Below are positions 32,467-44,224 of a DNA stretch of 64,000 nt, one piece after another. The translations under genes were made by a program, and so were the position numbers. The notes beneath the pieces were generated by a model. That model saw only the letters and a program-made list of their open reading frames with translations. It was not told the origin of the DNA and searched no databases. The DNA is from Bettongia penicillata ogilbyi (lineage: Eukaryota > Chordata > Mammalia > Diprotodontia > Potoroidae): the NCBI GenBank assembly GCA_023548195.1, contig JAJHZJ010000009.1, positions 1,531,501 through 1,595,500 on the forward strand, written 5' to 3'. How positions within the stretch are numbered: position 1 is the first letter of the stretch; every line of letters begins with the position of its first letter.

Positions 32467-33668
32467 ACAGTGATTATTTTAATTGACTTTTTTTCTGTAG
32501 GGGGATAAATTTTTTAAATATCTTTTTTAGAAGTTTTTTTGTCTTTTTTTAACTTTACTGTTTTCTCTATAAACCCCCAAAATCACTAAATATAAATGGG
32601 AAAAATCTTATAAAGATGTTTCAAGAATATATATTGTAGAAATAATGTTTAAAAATCAAAATAATCACATAATTTAGAAGAGTAGTTTTAGCTTATTTGT
32701 AGATATTTTGTCGTTATTCTCTCATTTTCTGTTTTTATATTGGGCATCCCTAGCTTCAAAGTTGCTCTTTATCTTTTTTTTTGTCTAGCCTTTCTCCCTG
32801 GATTGGGCATTGTGTAAAAACCAGACTGCACGTTTCTGGTGAGACTGTTGTAGCCTTCTATGAACCTGACCTGTCTTATTTTTTCTTTACATGTTGATGA
32901 GTACTTTGCTTTCTAAGAATCACAGGACTGGTGAGCTAGGATGCAGACTTTCATCAGATTCTGTGTGTTTAGATCAAGGGCCCAGTTTGATTGCTGCCCT
33001 CCTAGGGTTTCCAGCCTCCAGACCCTGGTTTGAGTCTACACCACACAGTTGCAGGCTTGCCTCTGGGTTGTTCTCTGGTAAAGAGTGATTAGCCCTAGCC
33101 TCTGTCAAAGAACCGAAAGGCTCAGCAGGATCACAAACTGTGCTCCTGGCCTACTTGTGCCTTAGACCAAGGATTAGATTTAGCATTTTGCTCTGGGCAA
33201 CCAGCAGCCCTTCAGCCAGGCCTCTACGCCATCCCTCCACCCACTGTCCCCAACTGAGACCAAGGTCCCAGCCCACCCATGTTCTTGAGTCCCTGCTCTG
33301 TTCAATTGGCTATGGGTCACATTTGTGCTTTTGGGCTCAAAAGATGCCCCACTGTGGTTTCTCCTTAGGTTTCCTAGTCACTTGGCTGTCTGACGGCCTT
33401 AGATCTTTGGGGGCTATACTGCTTCCTCCTATTCCACAGCTTGGCTGATTTTCCCTAGAAGTTTAGAGGACAAAGATGTGTTCAGAATACCAATAGAAAA
33501 TATACAATACACTACATGGACTATGGCACATGAGCATTTTCCAAGTTGCCTGGTTGTTTTATTCTTTGATATAAAAAGACAGGCATCCGTTATAAATTCT
33601 AGAAAGTTTATTTGCATGATTCAACAAAATGCTGATAATGCTAAGTATTCCCATATGAAGCTGAGTAA
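32467..33668. other. Unannotated sequence
   Basis: The 32800-33450 part is GC-richer and holds open frames of 65-102 codons without recognisable motifs. No repeat named. Confidence 0.35.
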
Positions 33669-33735
33669 TGTAAGCTCCTTAAGGGAAAGCATTTGTGTTA
33701 CCCACATTTAATACAGTGCCTGGGAGATAGCAGTC
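33669..33735 (+). repeat. L2 3' end fragment
   Basis: 'gtaagctccttaagggaaag' and 'cagtgcctgggagatagcag'. Confidence 0.65.
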
Positions 33736-33965
33736 ACCCAACGTTGTTGTTGAGTTGTGTCTGACTCTTCATGACACCATTTGGGGTTTTCTTGATGAAA
33801 ACACTGCAGTGGTTTGACATGTCCTTCTCCAACTATTTTACAAATGAGAAACTGAGGCAGGCAGGGTTAAGTGACTTGCCCAGAATCACAGTGACTAAGT
33901 ATCTTAGGCTGGGTTTGAACCCAGGGCCTGGCATTCTATCCAGTTTGCCTTATAGCTGCCCTTTG
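33736..33965 (-). repeat. MAR1-type SINE, antisense
   Basis: 'gtgtctgactcttcatgaca', 'catttggggttttcttgatg', 'gaaactgaggcaggcagggt' and 'gggtttgaacccagggcctg' are the reverse of the MAR1 body and tRNA head. Confidence 0.9.
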
Positions 33966-34134
33966 ACACCTACTGAGGTCTTTTTAATTGATTATCTTGG
34001 CTTTTCACAATAGGGAAACATTTTTTCTTTCCTCCAACTCAGAGAAATGAGTTTAATCTCTTCCCTCTCGCTCTCCCTGCTGCCTACTGTTCTTGATGTA
34101 AATAGGAGCAGGAGCTAAGAAAGTGTTCCTTAGT

Positions 34135-34300
34135 GTCATAGAATTTTAATTCAGCAAGGATCTGAATGATCACCTACTTCAGCCTGTGATTTTACAGATA
34201 AAATGAAAATCAGAGAGTTTGATTCACTCAGGGTAACATGCCTAATTGCTGGCAGAGCCAAGACTAGACTTTCCAGTCCACGTTCCTTTCTTCTGCGACT
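34135..34300 (-). repeat. MIR, antisense
   Basis: 'cacctacttcagcctgtgat', 'tttacagataaaatgaaaat' and 'aagactagactttccagtcc'. Confidence 0.7.
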
Positions 34301-34394
34301 TTGAGATTGTTTTGATCTATGAGAAATTCACAAGAAAGAAATCTGGATATAATTTCCCATCACTTTCCCCATACTAATATCTAATGATCTTTTT

Positions 34395-34565
34395 TTTATT
34401 TCAGTTATCATTTATTTACTTTTTCTCCCCCAACAGGAGGGCAGCAGAATAAGGGGAAAAGCAAAACTCTCGCAACAAATACACATTGGCCATGTCCAAA
34501 AAGCTTTATCTCATTCTGCATCTAGAGTTTGGCACTTCTCCATCAGGAGGTGCATAGCATTGTGA
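34395..34565 (-). repeat. Probable LINE-derived 3' repeat, antisense
   Basis: T-rich start followed by 'ttggccatgtccaaaaagct' and 'catctagagtttggcacttc', a phrase pair I associate with a marsupial interspersed repeat. The family is uncertain. It ends about 85 bases before a GLCE splice acceptor. Confidence 0.4.
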
Positions 34566-34648
34566 AGTTGTCCAATAGTCATAAATCTGATCATATTATC
34601 TACAGTAGTCACTGTTTTATGGACGTTTTGTTTTCTCCTTCCTGTTAG

Positions 34649-35247
34649 GTATGGTCTGAATATGCGTTGCTTGGCAGCTCGGGTCAGCTACAAGACTTTG
34701 ATTGTCATCTGTGCGCTCTTCACTCTGGTCACAATCCTGCTGTGGAATAAGTGTTCCAGTGATAAGGCTGTTCAGTTTCCACGAACCTGGAATAATGGTC
34801 TGAGAGTCGATGGATTAGAAAAAAGAGCAGTGGCTGCCTCTGAGAGCGACGACAGTGTGAACCATGTGGCCAGACAGCAGCCAGAGGAAGCATCTCCCCA
34901 GGAGCAGCAGAAAGCCCCCCCTGTAGTGGGAGGCTTCAACAGTCATGGAAACAAAATTCTGGGACTCAAATATGAAGAAATTGACTGTCTGATCAATGAT
35001 GAACACACAATTAAAGGAAGGCGAGAAGGAAATGAGATCTTCCTCCCCTTCACTTGGGTAGAGAAATATTTTGAGGTTTATGGGAAGATGGTCCAGTATG
35101 ATGGCTATGATCGGTTTGAGTTCTCTCATAGTTATTCCAAAGTCTATGCACAGAGAGCACCTTATCACCCTGACGGAGTGTTTATGTCCTTCGAAGGCTA
35201 TAACGTGGAAGTCCGAGACAGAGTCAAGTGCATAAGCGGTGTTGAAG
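34649..35247 (+). CDS. GLCE: GLCE first coding exon (D-glucuronyl C5-epimerase, residues 1-195)
   Basis: This exon starts the Golgi type II membrane enzyme that converts D-glucuronate to L-iduronate in nascent heparan sulfate and heparin. The acceptor is a pyrimidine tract ending in AG at 34647-34648. Thirteen 5'UTR bases precede the ATG at 34662, which has A at -3. The donor GT is at 35248-35249, leaving a codon split after its first base. Residues 1-10 are cytosolic and residues 11-28 form a hydrophobic signal anchor. A variable Ser/Gln/Glu-rich stem runs to about residue 90. The conserved ectodomain begins near '[14 protein letters not shown]' (residues 100-113). Tyr168 in the motif RAPYHPDG corresponds to a known active-site tyrosine. 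A two-codon upstream ORF (ATG at 34651, TGA at 34657-34659) ends just before the start codon. Identification is by direct recognition of the protein, which is near-identical to vertebrate GLCE in the ectodomain and diverged in the stem. Confidence 0.97.
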
Positions 35248-36194
35248 GTTAGTGTCACTATGCCCAACTCTCACCCGACTTTTTTGGAAGATATGAAATT
35301 GCAAGTTGTAATTTAACAGGAATTAAAGGACTTGCCTTTTTAACAGTCATACTTGCAGAGAAAAAGCACTCTTCCCGCAGGTCAGGATAGAACTCTAGAT
35401 AAACATCTACATGATAAGATTTTGGGGTATAGCAAGGACCTCTGTGACCAAAAAGTTTCTGTTACCCTACCACAGGTGCCTAAAGTTCACAGGGTATAAA
35501 TTACTTTCTTGAGTTTAGGTGTTATGTTTCCAGAAGGCCACTGTTAAAATATAAGGTTTGTTTATCAAATTGGGTTGGTGTCATCTTGAGAAACTAATGT
35601 AGGCCCTTGGCATGATGGGGGCAAAAAGGACAGGTTTCCACTTTGATTGGAAGGGGCAGGAGGCATTAGGAGTACTACTGGAGGTTGTGAAAATGTTGGT
35701 GGGCAGTGGGGGAGAAGCCAGGTCAGAGAGAAAGGAGCTTTTGATATTTGGCAGAAAATACCACAGTTACAATGCTCTAGTTGACCTGAGTAAGTATGAA
35801 TTCAGCTAAAAATGAAAGAAGTAATTCTGTCTCTGTCAACCAGCCCTGATCTCCCACTTCAGCTTCAGTCCAGTATTCCCAACCTCCACTAAGAAGATAT
35901 CTCTAGTCACATGTCCCCCACCACCATGGCAAATGTCAGAAATCGAACTATATAACCTTCCCTACAACTGGGACTATCCTGCCACTTTCCTTTGTTTTGG
36001 TCACCAGTGTCCCCTGCTCTTCCCAGCCATAGGCTTAAGCTTTTAAGATCATTTTCCACTTCCTTCTGTTACTTCACGGAGAATTTCTTAGTTACCAAGT
36101 GCTATTTTTTTTTGCCTTAAACCAGTGTTTTCATCCAATATGAACATCTGCTAGCATAAAAACCCCATGTCTCTGTTGGAGGCAGCTGCTGCAA

Positions 36195-36300
36195 CTTAAG
36201 TTTCTAAGCTATTGGGTTAATGAGATGTTGCCTATGGTCATAGAGCTAGTATTTGTCAGACACAAGATCTGACTCCAAGACAGGCTGCTCTGTGCTAGCT
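36195..36300 (-). repeat. MIR, antisense
   Basis: 'atggtcatagagctagtatt' and 'gatctgactccaagacaggc'. Confidence 0.5.
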
Positions 36301-36589
36301 TTACCAATACCAAGTGCTCTTAAGTCTTTCATAATGTGTCCTGAGACTTGTGCCCTCCTTTCCATTTTTACTCCCACAAATTTAACTTAGACCTGGTATT
36401 CTTCACCTAGGACTCGCAAATTTGAGTTTTCTTATATTTTGGTGACTATATTTCACTATAATCCTGTATATTTTATGTTATACATTTTGTTACCAGATTG
36501 CCAAAGGGGGAGAGGGTGATAGACAATTTTTTGGTAAGGGTCTTGTTACTCCCTGAAGTCAGGACGTAAAAAAGCTGTTAAAAATCCCC

Positions 36590-36805
36590 AGCTTGGATCC
36601 CCATTCCTTTGTGCTTGAATTATTGTATTGCTTCCTGATAAATTTGTGACTACAAAATTAAGTCACAGAACCTCTATGAGCCTTTTTCCACATCTGGAAA
36701 ATAGCTATCATAAACATTTAGTGCCTATCTCACAGGGTTCTTGTAAAGCTTTAAATGGAATAATGTATGTAAAGTGCTTTGTAAATTTTGAAGTACCATA
36801 TTATT
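36590..36805 (+). repeat. MIR-class SINE, 3' part
   Basis: 'tttttccacatctggaaaat', 'ctatctcacagggttcttgt' and 'atgtaaagtgctttgtaaat'. Confidence 0.75.
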
Positions 36806-36817
36806 TCTAACTGACCT

Positions 36818-36980
36818 CCCTGTATCCAGTCTTTCCCATTCCTCCATATCCTTGCCAGATTAATCTTTCTAAAATACCGCTTTCATTATGCCATTCCCCT
36901 GTTTGACAGCCCCCAGAAAGGCACTATTGCTTATCAGCTCAAATCTAAACTCTGACTCATTGCAGGGCTTTCTGAAAGAG
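36818..36980 (+). repeat. L2 fragment
   Basis: 'ccagattaatctttctaaaa', 'atgccattcccctgtttgac' and 'agctcaaatctaaactctga'. Confidence 0.65.
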
Positions 36981-36982
36981 GC

Positions 36983-37165
36983 AGCATGATGTGATAGAAA
37001 GGGAGGGCATCCGACTAAGCGTTAAAGATCTGAGTTCAGATCTACCATTTATCCTTCTGTAGCAGTCCCTGAGCCTCAGTTTCCTGTAAAGTGAGAGATT
37101 TATTAAAGATAAGGTCTATAAGGGCCTTTCCATCTCATTGTTATGAACCCAGTACAGACAGTGCC
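36983..37165 (+). repeat. MIR
   Basis: 'gcatgatgtgatagaaaggg', 'agatctgagttcagatctac', 'gagcctcagtttcctgtaaa' and 'gggcctttccatctc'. Confidence 0.75.
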
Positions 37166-37169
37166 TGGC

Positions 37170-37282
37170 AAAATAGGAACTGTTTTTCCCTTCTTTCCTT
37201 CCTTCCTCCCTCCTTTCTATTTTCCTTCTCTCATTTCTTCCCTCTTTCCTTCCTTTTTCTTTATTTCCCCTTCCCTCTGGTG
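37170..37282 (+). repeat. Polypyrimidine (CT/CTTT) tract
   Basis: About 100 bases of nearly uninterrupted C/T, mostly CTTC and CCTTT units, with a few A interruptions. Confidence 0.9.
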
Positions 37283-38569
37283 ATTAAAAGTTATTTTCAT
37301 TTTACACAAGCTTCCCTTTCAGCTCCACAGAACACTGCAACAGTCACGTCTCACTTCAGAGACCACCTTCAGATCCAGCCACCTTGACCCTTTGGATAAT
37401 GGCTGAAAATCCAAAAAGAACTTTTAAAAAAAGCCTCTAAGTATCAAGACAGTGCTTATATACTTATATCCTCATAAAAAAGCTACTTAAGCATTCACCT
37501 GTAGCCTCATGGTACAAACTTTAGGCACAGTTTCTAAGAAAGTTGCTTACCCAATTTCCTATCCCACCGAAGAATTAGAGTTTATTAGAAGGAGGTAAGA
37601 CTGATCTTTAAAGCTAGGCACATGGCCAGCAGCAGGGAGTGGCACCTTGTAACCTAGAAGCAAGGAAAAAAAGCAGGTGCAGTGACTCTAAAAGCCTGGT
37701 GATCTATTTGGTGTCAGGATCACATTACTGCGTATCTGAACAGTCCGTAAGTGCAGCTTGGTAGTATAGCATGGTAATTGATCAAATGATGATGTGAATC
37801 ATTGGAAAATGTTAAATTTTGTTCCATCTATTCTTTTCCAGAAAGCACAGAAGTGGTTGCAGACATAAATATCTCCCTAAATGTTGTTGTCAGCATTTTC
37901 CAGGCATCATTGACAAGTTGTAGTAACGGCATTTGGCCCATTGGGTAGTACTCAGATCAGATAGTGAGAAGCCTGCCGTCCCAGCAGATGTGCTATCTGT
38001 GACCAGGCCTTGCTCTCCAAGAGGCGTCTCTGTTCGTCTCGCCTCCCTCCTCCCTCTACCCGAGGAGAGCATGGGGATGATTTGCTATTTGGACTAACCA
38101 CGCCCCAGAACCGTGTTTTCTGTCCCTCCCTCTTCACACTTTGGGTGGCGTTGTCTGTAGTTGCATCAGCGGTATCTCTGAGCATGCCTGTGTACCATCC
38201 CATTTACCACACACTGTAGTTACCATCCCATTGTTCTTAAAGCAGACCTTTGCATATCCTAACTTTGCATTTGTTTCTAGGTCAGTTCATGGTGTTAGGG
38301 AAGGCTGTGACCAGTAAGAAGAGTTTAGACAACTTTAGGTAACTGGGAAATTCACTTAAGTGAAATAGATCATTTCCCAACAGTGCCAAATAAATAAAAG
38401 AATAAGAATAGAAGAGCTCCATTATTTTGACTAAATTACATCCATAAAATCAATAATTAGATTATTATTAGAATAGTATGAATGAAAAACTTGATAAAAG
38501 TTGAATAATTCTATTTAAAACAAATTGGCTCTTATTCCTTAAAAAAAAAAACAGAATGAGAGCCACTTC

Positions 38570-38680
38570 ATATGATTGACCCTATTTCCCGTGGTTTTAT
38601 GAGGATAAAATGAGATAATATTTGCAAATCATTTAATCTAGTACCTAGATACACTTAATAAATGCTTACTGAATTTTTCA
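38570..38680 (+). repeat. MIR-class 3' end
   Basis: 'atgaggataaaatgagataa' followed by 'cttaataaatgcttactgaa'. Confidence 0.55.
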
Positions 38681-38892
38681 AATTAAATTTTACATTTCAG
38701 ATTACACAATAAAGCATCCAGTTATTTAATTATTTCTCAAATGAGCCAAAGAGATAACATAATTGATGATGTAACTAACGCAGTAGAAGATGGAACTTAA
38801 GTCATTGACGGTCCCGTGGTCCATACATACTATCAATCTTTAGTTGGAGATTGCCGGGCTTGGAGATCCAGACTTAGTACTGCCACTGATTT

Positions 38893-39055
38893 CTGAAATA
38901 TTTTAATTTTATTTTTTATATTTTATATATAATATAAAAATTATAATTTACATAATTGTATTATATAAATTATATATAATATATAAATATACATATTTAT
39001 ATTTCAATTATTATTTTATTTAATTATTATTTTAATTATTCCTTACCTTAAAAAT
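38893..39055. repeat. AT-rich simple repeat
   Basis: TATAT, TTTA and ATTATT units with almost no G or C. Confidence 0.9.
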
Positions 39056-39189
39056 ATGATGAACCATGGACTAAACATCCACATGGTAACTTTTTAATTT
39101 GAGTATGTTTATAAAAATCAAGTACTCCATTGTATGAATATTATTTTTTTATTTTAAAAATTACCAAGTATTATTTCTGAACTAATTTT

Positions 39190-39660
39190 TCTTTAGGACC
39201 ATTTTGATTGTGTCATTCACCTCTTCAAAAACTTTCTGTGGTTTCCCTCATTGTCTTAACTTTGTGCTGCCCTTCCAGACCCCCATGACCCCTCCGTTTT
39301 CCTGGCCATTCAGTTTACTAGAACTCATGCACATCATTCCTGAAATAGCCAGACTGGACCCCTCATAAACATGGGGTGACCTTTCTGTTTCTATCCGTCT
39401 AACCAAAACCAGTGCAACCTTCAAAGCCTCCATCAAATTCATTCTCCTCCTATTAACTCTTTCCTCACTCTTCTGTCCTGTTCCATTTCTTCTGAACTAT
39501 CGAGTTATATCACATTCTTAGACACTGCCTTATGTTGTCCACTATCATTTCATGGTTCTGTTGTATCCAACTAGCTTGTGAGCCTCCTTGAAAAGAAGGA
39601 CCAAGCCTTAAGTATGAGCACCTAGCACAGGACTGAGCATTGCTTAATCAACAGTTTTAA
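39190..39660 (+). repeat. L2 3' region
   Basis: 'tgtgtcattcacctcttcaa', 'aaagcctccatcaaattcat', 'tagcttgtgagcctccttga' and 'gcacctagcacaggactgag' follow L2 3' order. Confidence 0.7.
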
Positions 39661-40059
39661 AATAGTGGCAGACATAGAATTTCTTATTCTCTTTTTACCA
39701 CATAGTTATAGAAAAAGGTTTACTTTCGCAGCCTCTTAAATTGTGCTTATTGATCACTTTTATGTAGATAAGAGTTATTCTGTGCAGAAGCACCCAATCT
39801 TTCCTTATTAATCAGCAGAACTAGGCAGTTACTCAGAGGTAAATCTTTTCATTGATGATTTGTGAAGTTTCAGAATTATTTTTCAAATCCAATTTTTTAA
39901 CCAAATTGAAGGAAGATATTTCCCTTTTGTAACCAATGTAGGTTGGGGAACTTTTTAGTTTTCTTATGTTTCTTTAGTGTTTCACTTTTACCTTATCAGA
40001 TTGTTCAGCCAAAAGATATTGAAACAAACTTTCAACTCCTAATAAGCCATTATCTTTAA

Positions 40060-40150
40060 AATGACATAATGAAGACCTCAGTCTCCTAATCTTTAAATGA
40101 AGATAGAGTAGATGATCTCCAAGATCTCTTTCGGTCCTAAATGTATTGTA
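40060..40150 (+). repeat. MIR 3' fragment
   Basis: 'gacctcagtctcctaatctt' and 'gatgatctccaagatctctt'. Confidence 0.6.
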
Positions 40151-41775
40151 GGAAATAGACAATAAAATATAAAGATCATCTTACAGGTTTAGAAAACGTT
40201 TTCATACCCATGCGAAGACCAGTACCAACCCATCTAGAACTTGAGTAGGCTGCCACTAGATGGCACATTAGCTCATTCCAGTATCATTGATTCCAGCTGT
40301 TTATCACTACAGATTTGTATCATGGAGAACCCAGACATCCATGCAGTATAATAATGATGATGGTAATTCACATGTATCTAGTGCCTTAAGATTTACATGT
40401 TATGATTCATTACTAATTGCCTTAGAACTAAAGTTTATCTTGGAAGTGACACTGCAATTCACAGCCTTCCGAGTCCCCAGCCAGTTGTACTGCCGCAAGT
40501 GACTTATTGTTAGAGCCACAGGCAGGAGGTGTCTCTCTGGTGATAGTGTTTGAGAATCATTTCTTTAAGGTCTGGTATTCACAAAGAACAGTCTCCTTTT
40601 AAGGCAGAGGAGTCAGCCTTTATATGCTGTTTAGGCTCCTTTTTTCCCCTTCGTAACTTAGAATGGGTAGAGGTACAACATGCTATTGCTCCCATTTATT
40701 TCCTTCCTTCATTAGCAGAAAATGGACCCAGGACCATCAGAGAAAGTTGGGCAGGAACCTGAAATATGAAACCTCTTATATATTCCCTTGCTGTTTTAAT
40801 TCCTCTTTTGTCCTTTCTGCTTCCTCTTTCAAGTCTGAATTTGACTTCTAAGTTTAATCACTAAGTAATGAGAACTGTTCATCACTAATTTCTGCTTTAT
40901 GCTAATACTGCCCAGAAAATTTCATACCTAGGAGCTCCTTTCTTAGAGTAACTTCTTCATGGATATCGCATGTGGTACATGCTATCATATGGGTGGGCAT
41001 ATGTATATCACATTTTTACCAGTGTGTCTTGTTTTTAAGGAGTTATAATGGTGAAAGTAATAATAAAAATAACTGACATGTGAGCTGCACTCCATATTAT
41101 TTCACTTTATGCATGGCATATTCATTTAAATGTTTAATTCACAACCTGGACATATAGTTAAGATATTGCATTTTCTTACCCATCCTTATATATTTTAAAA
41201 GCCCTTATTATTTAAAAAAAATTTTACAACCTTTTAAGCAAGTGCTTGTGAGCAAAGTCAACACTTTGTCTTTGAAAGTAATTGACAATATTCAAGTCTT
41301 TAATTTACTTGAACATGGCTAACATTTTTAGCAAGTATTTTAACCATCAAATGATGAAATGTTTAATTATTAAACTGTTGTCTTGACATAAGTAAGAGAA
41401 GAGGGAGTAACTAGATTGCCATATTTGGCATCCAATAAGATTTCATGTGTAAAGTCTTGTGATGAGAATCTTTGGTAAAATTAGATATTTGCTTCCATGC
41501 ACAAAATTTTAAGTGTATGAAACTGAGTTATATAAAACATAGCATCTCTGGATAGCAGGAAGAAATGATGAATCTTTAAAAGATCAGTTAATTTACAAGT
41601 AGTGCTGTGATGCTATCAATAGCTAAATATCAGAGAAAATAGTTTAAATAATTATAAAGACAACATAATTTACTTTTTTAGAACATGGTTTTCTTCTTGA
41701 TCAACACCATAATAAAACGGTGAGAAGCAGGATATGGTCTGACATATTTATTCATTTTATTTCTCCATTTTATAG

Positions 41776-42021
41776 GTGTACCACTATCTACCCAGTGGGG
41801 ACCTCAAGGCTATTTCTACCCGATCCAGATTGCGCAATATGGTTTAAGTCATTACAGCAAGAATCTGACTGAGAAGCCCCCTCACATTGAGGTCTATGAA
41901 ACAGCAGAAGACAAGGACAGACACAGTCAGCCTAATGACTGGACCGTGCCAAAGGGCTGCTTCATGGCCAGTGTGGCTGATAAGTCTAGACTAACCAACG
42001 TTAAGCAGTTTGTTGCTCCAG
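41776..42021 (+). CDS. GLCE: GLCE second coding exon (residues 196-277)
   Basis: The acceptor AG is at 41774-41775 and the donor GT at 42022-42023. The exon is 246 bases, a multiple of three, and is phase 1 at both ends. The last base of the previous exon plus the first two here rebuild Gly196. The protein continues with '[20 protein letters not shown]', a hallmark stretch of the family. Tyr222 (in GLSHYSKN) aligns with a reported active-site tyrosine. Asn225 is in an NLT glycosylation sequon. The acidic loop [12 protein letters not shown] seems one residue longer than the human one as I recall it, which would account for 618 rather than 617 residues overall. The segment is part of the ectodomain beta-rich region in the Golgi lumen. 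Skipping this exon would keep the frame but remove Tyr222. Confidence 0.96.
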
Positions 42022-42085
42022 GTGAATTACTTATTATGTTAGAATGCTTGCTACTCTTAAAGATAAGATTTACAGCAGTTAAAGC

Positions 42086-42101
42086 AAAAAAAAAAAAAAA
42101 G
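42086..42101 (+). repeat. Poly(A) tract
   Basis: Run of about 15 A, shortly after the GLCE exon 2 donor. No element attached that I can name. Confidence 0.8.
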
Positions 42102-43154
42102 ATGATTCTTTTCATGTGGATTTGATGTGGGATTATTGTCTTGGATTACTTCCTTATTTCTTTCTGCAGTTATTTGATGTTTACATTTCCAGTATTTCCA
42201 ACGCATTCATGATATAGTTGTCTTTAGCATTCAAAGTCTGAAAAATATTAATTTATCATAATTTGTGGTAATGATATCACATCCCTTCACTGTTACCCTA
42301 AGCAACTTAAGAAAGTTACTGAACAAAATACACCAACCAATACTAACATCTCCAAGCAGGAATATTAAATATGTAAACACCCAAAAAGCATCAGACAAGA
42401 TATTTTCTTAAGAAGAAACAGCTTAAAAATTGGGGTTTATGAAACAGAATATTTTTTCTGGGAAAGAGAACTACAAGAGACTTTGGAAATCATTTAGTGC
42501 AGTAATTGCACTTGTTTTAAATTAAGGAAACTAGGAATAAAGGAAAAATGATCTTAGGGGTTTTTTAAAAAATATTTTTCCTTATTTTTATTTCACTTAT
42601 TTCAAAAATTTTATTCATGGGGAAGATATCCCCAAATTTCCCATTAAAAGCCAACAAAAGGATATGATCTGATTTACAAATCTACCCTTTTCTAGCTAGC
42701 ATTTTAACAGCACTTCTTTCCAAGTACTTTTTGTAAAGAAAGACAATATAACACTATTTAGGTAGAGTATAGAACTATTGTTGACATGAACGAATTAGTA
42801 ATGTTAGTATTATATTTTTATAGCTGACTTCAAGTGCTAGATTTCTCTAATGCTCCTCCTCCTACATTTAAAAGTTCAAAATCCACAACCTCACACTTTG
42901 CACTATGAACACAGAAGAGCTGAAAGGGGCTAGAAAAAATTATGGAAGCGTGCTGACTGGGCGCACTGCGGATCTGCGTGACATAACCTCACCCAGGCCT
43001 TCGGTACAAGAAGGCAGTGCTTTTACACCCCCCGATGGATTCAGTGTCTCACCTGCCATAGCGGACTTTCCAAACGTTCTCATCCTTCTTCAAGCCTCAC
43101 ATTTTATTCTACTCTCCTCTCCTCACCCATTACCTTCTTAGCTAACAGCCTTGC

Positions 43155-43300
43155 ATCACATTTTTTAATCTTTAATCTTTTTTTTAGAATTGCATGTAAA
43201 AAACAGCTCTTGACATTGTTTTTAAATTTTGAGTTCCAAATTCTCCCCTACCCTCTCTCCACTCCCCCCTCACTGAGAAGGCAAGCATGGATTATGTATG
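43155..43300 (-). mobile_element. L1/HAL1 3' end, antisense, truncated
   Basis: T-rich start, then 'aattgcatgtaaaaaacagc', 'aaattttgagttccaaattc' and 'tgagaaggcaagca': the reversed marsupial L1 3' terminus (compare 23150-23260). Confidence 0.7.
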
Positions 43301-43344
43301 TGCAGTCAACCCTGGCATGACACTTTGCTGAAAAAAGATTAGGC

Positions 43345-44200
43345 CTTTCACTATGAAGCCCCTCTTGTCCTCCCCTCCTCATCTCAAACATCTTTCCGCA
43401 GTTTTCTCCTCCTTCACAGCCTCGTCTGACCTCCTTGCTCAGGCTCGTCCATCTGATCATCCTCGGCAGACTGCCCCTTCACCCAGTCATTTCTCCCTCT
43501 CGTTAATCTTTCTTCTCCCCTACCTGACTGCTGCCCTGATGCCTACGTATGTTCCTATATCTCTCCTTTCTTTCCTGCCTGAACTACTAGAAAAAGCTGT
43601 CTACATTCTGAGCCTTTATTTCCTTTGCTCCCCCTCTCTTCTAAACCCTCTGTAGGGTGACTTCCAAGCTCATCATTCAAATGGAACTTCTCTCCAAAGT
43701 TACCAGTTATTTCATCTGCCAAATCCAATGGGCTTTCCTCAGTCATCATCCTTCTTGACCTCTCAGCAACGTATGCCACTATCACCTTTTCTTCTTGCTA
43801 CTCTTTTCTAGGAGTTTTCCTGACAGTGCTCCCTTACTGCTCTCCTTTGCTAAATTCCTAGTCCAGGGTCTTTTTTCCTTTCTATACTCTTACCAATCAC
43901 GTGGTAATCTCATCAGGTACTTTGAATTCAATTTCCATTTCTATTCTGATGATTCCTAGATCAATATGCTCAGCACCAGTTGGTGTCCCGAGCACCCTTC
44001 CTGTATCGCCTACTGTCCATATTGGCCTGGATTTCCTGGAAGCCTCTCAGTTCCAGAATATCCAAACCTAGACCTCATCTTTCCCCCAAAAAATCACACC
44101 TCTCTATCACTGTTGAGAGCATCACCAACCTGTCATTCACTCAGATTCGCAATCATCCTTGACTCCTTATTTACCCCACATACACCATCTGTGACTAAAT
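43345..44200 (+). mobile_element. L2 LINE fragment (reverse transcriptase region)
   Basis: Sense L2 ORF2: 'actagaaaaagctgtctaca', 'gccaaatccaatgggctttc' and 'ccttcttgacctctcagcaa' (LDLSA motif), then the 'catcaccaacctgtcattca' region. Several frameshifts. Short open frames here are remnants of ORF2. Confidence 0.75.
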
Positions 44201-44224
44201 GAGTCACAGGTGTCTTCTTCACTC

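Larger units (their letters stand above)
35248..41775 (+). other. GLCE: GLCE intron between coding exons 1 and 2
   Basis: A GT-AG intron of 6528 bases, phase 1. Recognised contents are a MIR remnant near 36195, a MIR/L2/MIR run at 36590-37190, a polypyrimidine tract at 37170-37280, a MIR near 38570, an AT-rich array at 38893-39050, an L2 3' portion at 39190-39660 and a MIR scrap near 40060. I see nothing else that is gene-like. Confidence 0.9.

Noticed and set aside
33140..33448. 102-codon open frame
   Set aside because: No motif, no splice logic and within chance expectation for a GC-richer patch.
1..34648. Upstream noncoding GLCE exons
   Set aside because: Expected from the family's gene structure, but none can be identified by sequence alone without transcript data.
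34815..35267. 150-codon open frame antisense to the first GLCE coding exon
   Set aside because: Shadow of the conserved coding strand. No independent motif or transcription signal.
43353..44202. Series of 60-100-codon plus-strand frames
   Set aside because: Remnants of L2 ORF2 with frameshifts, not host exons.
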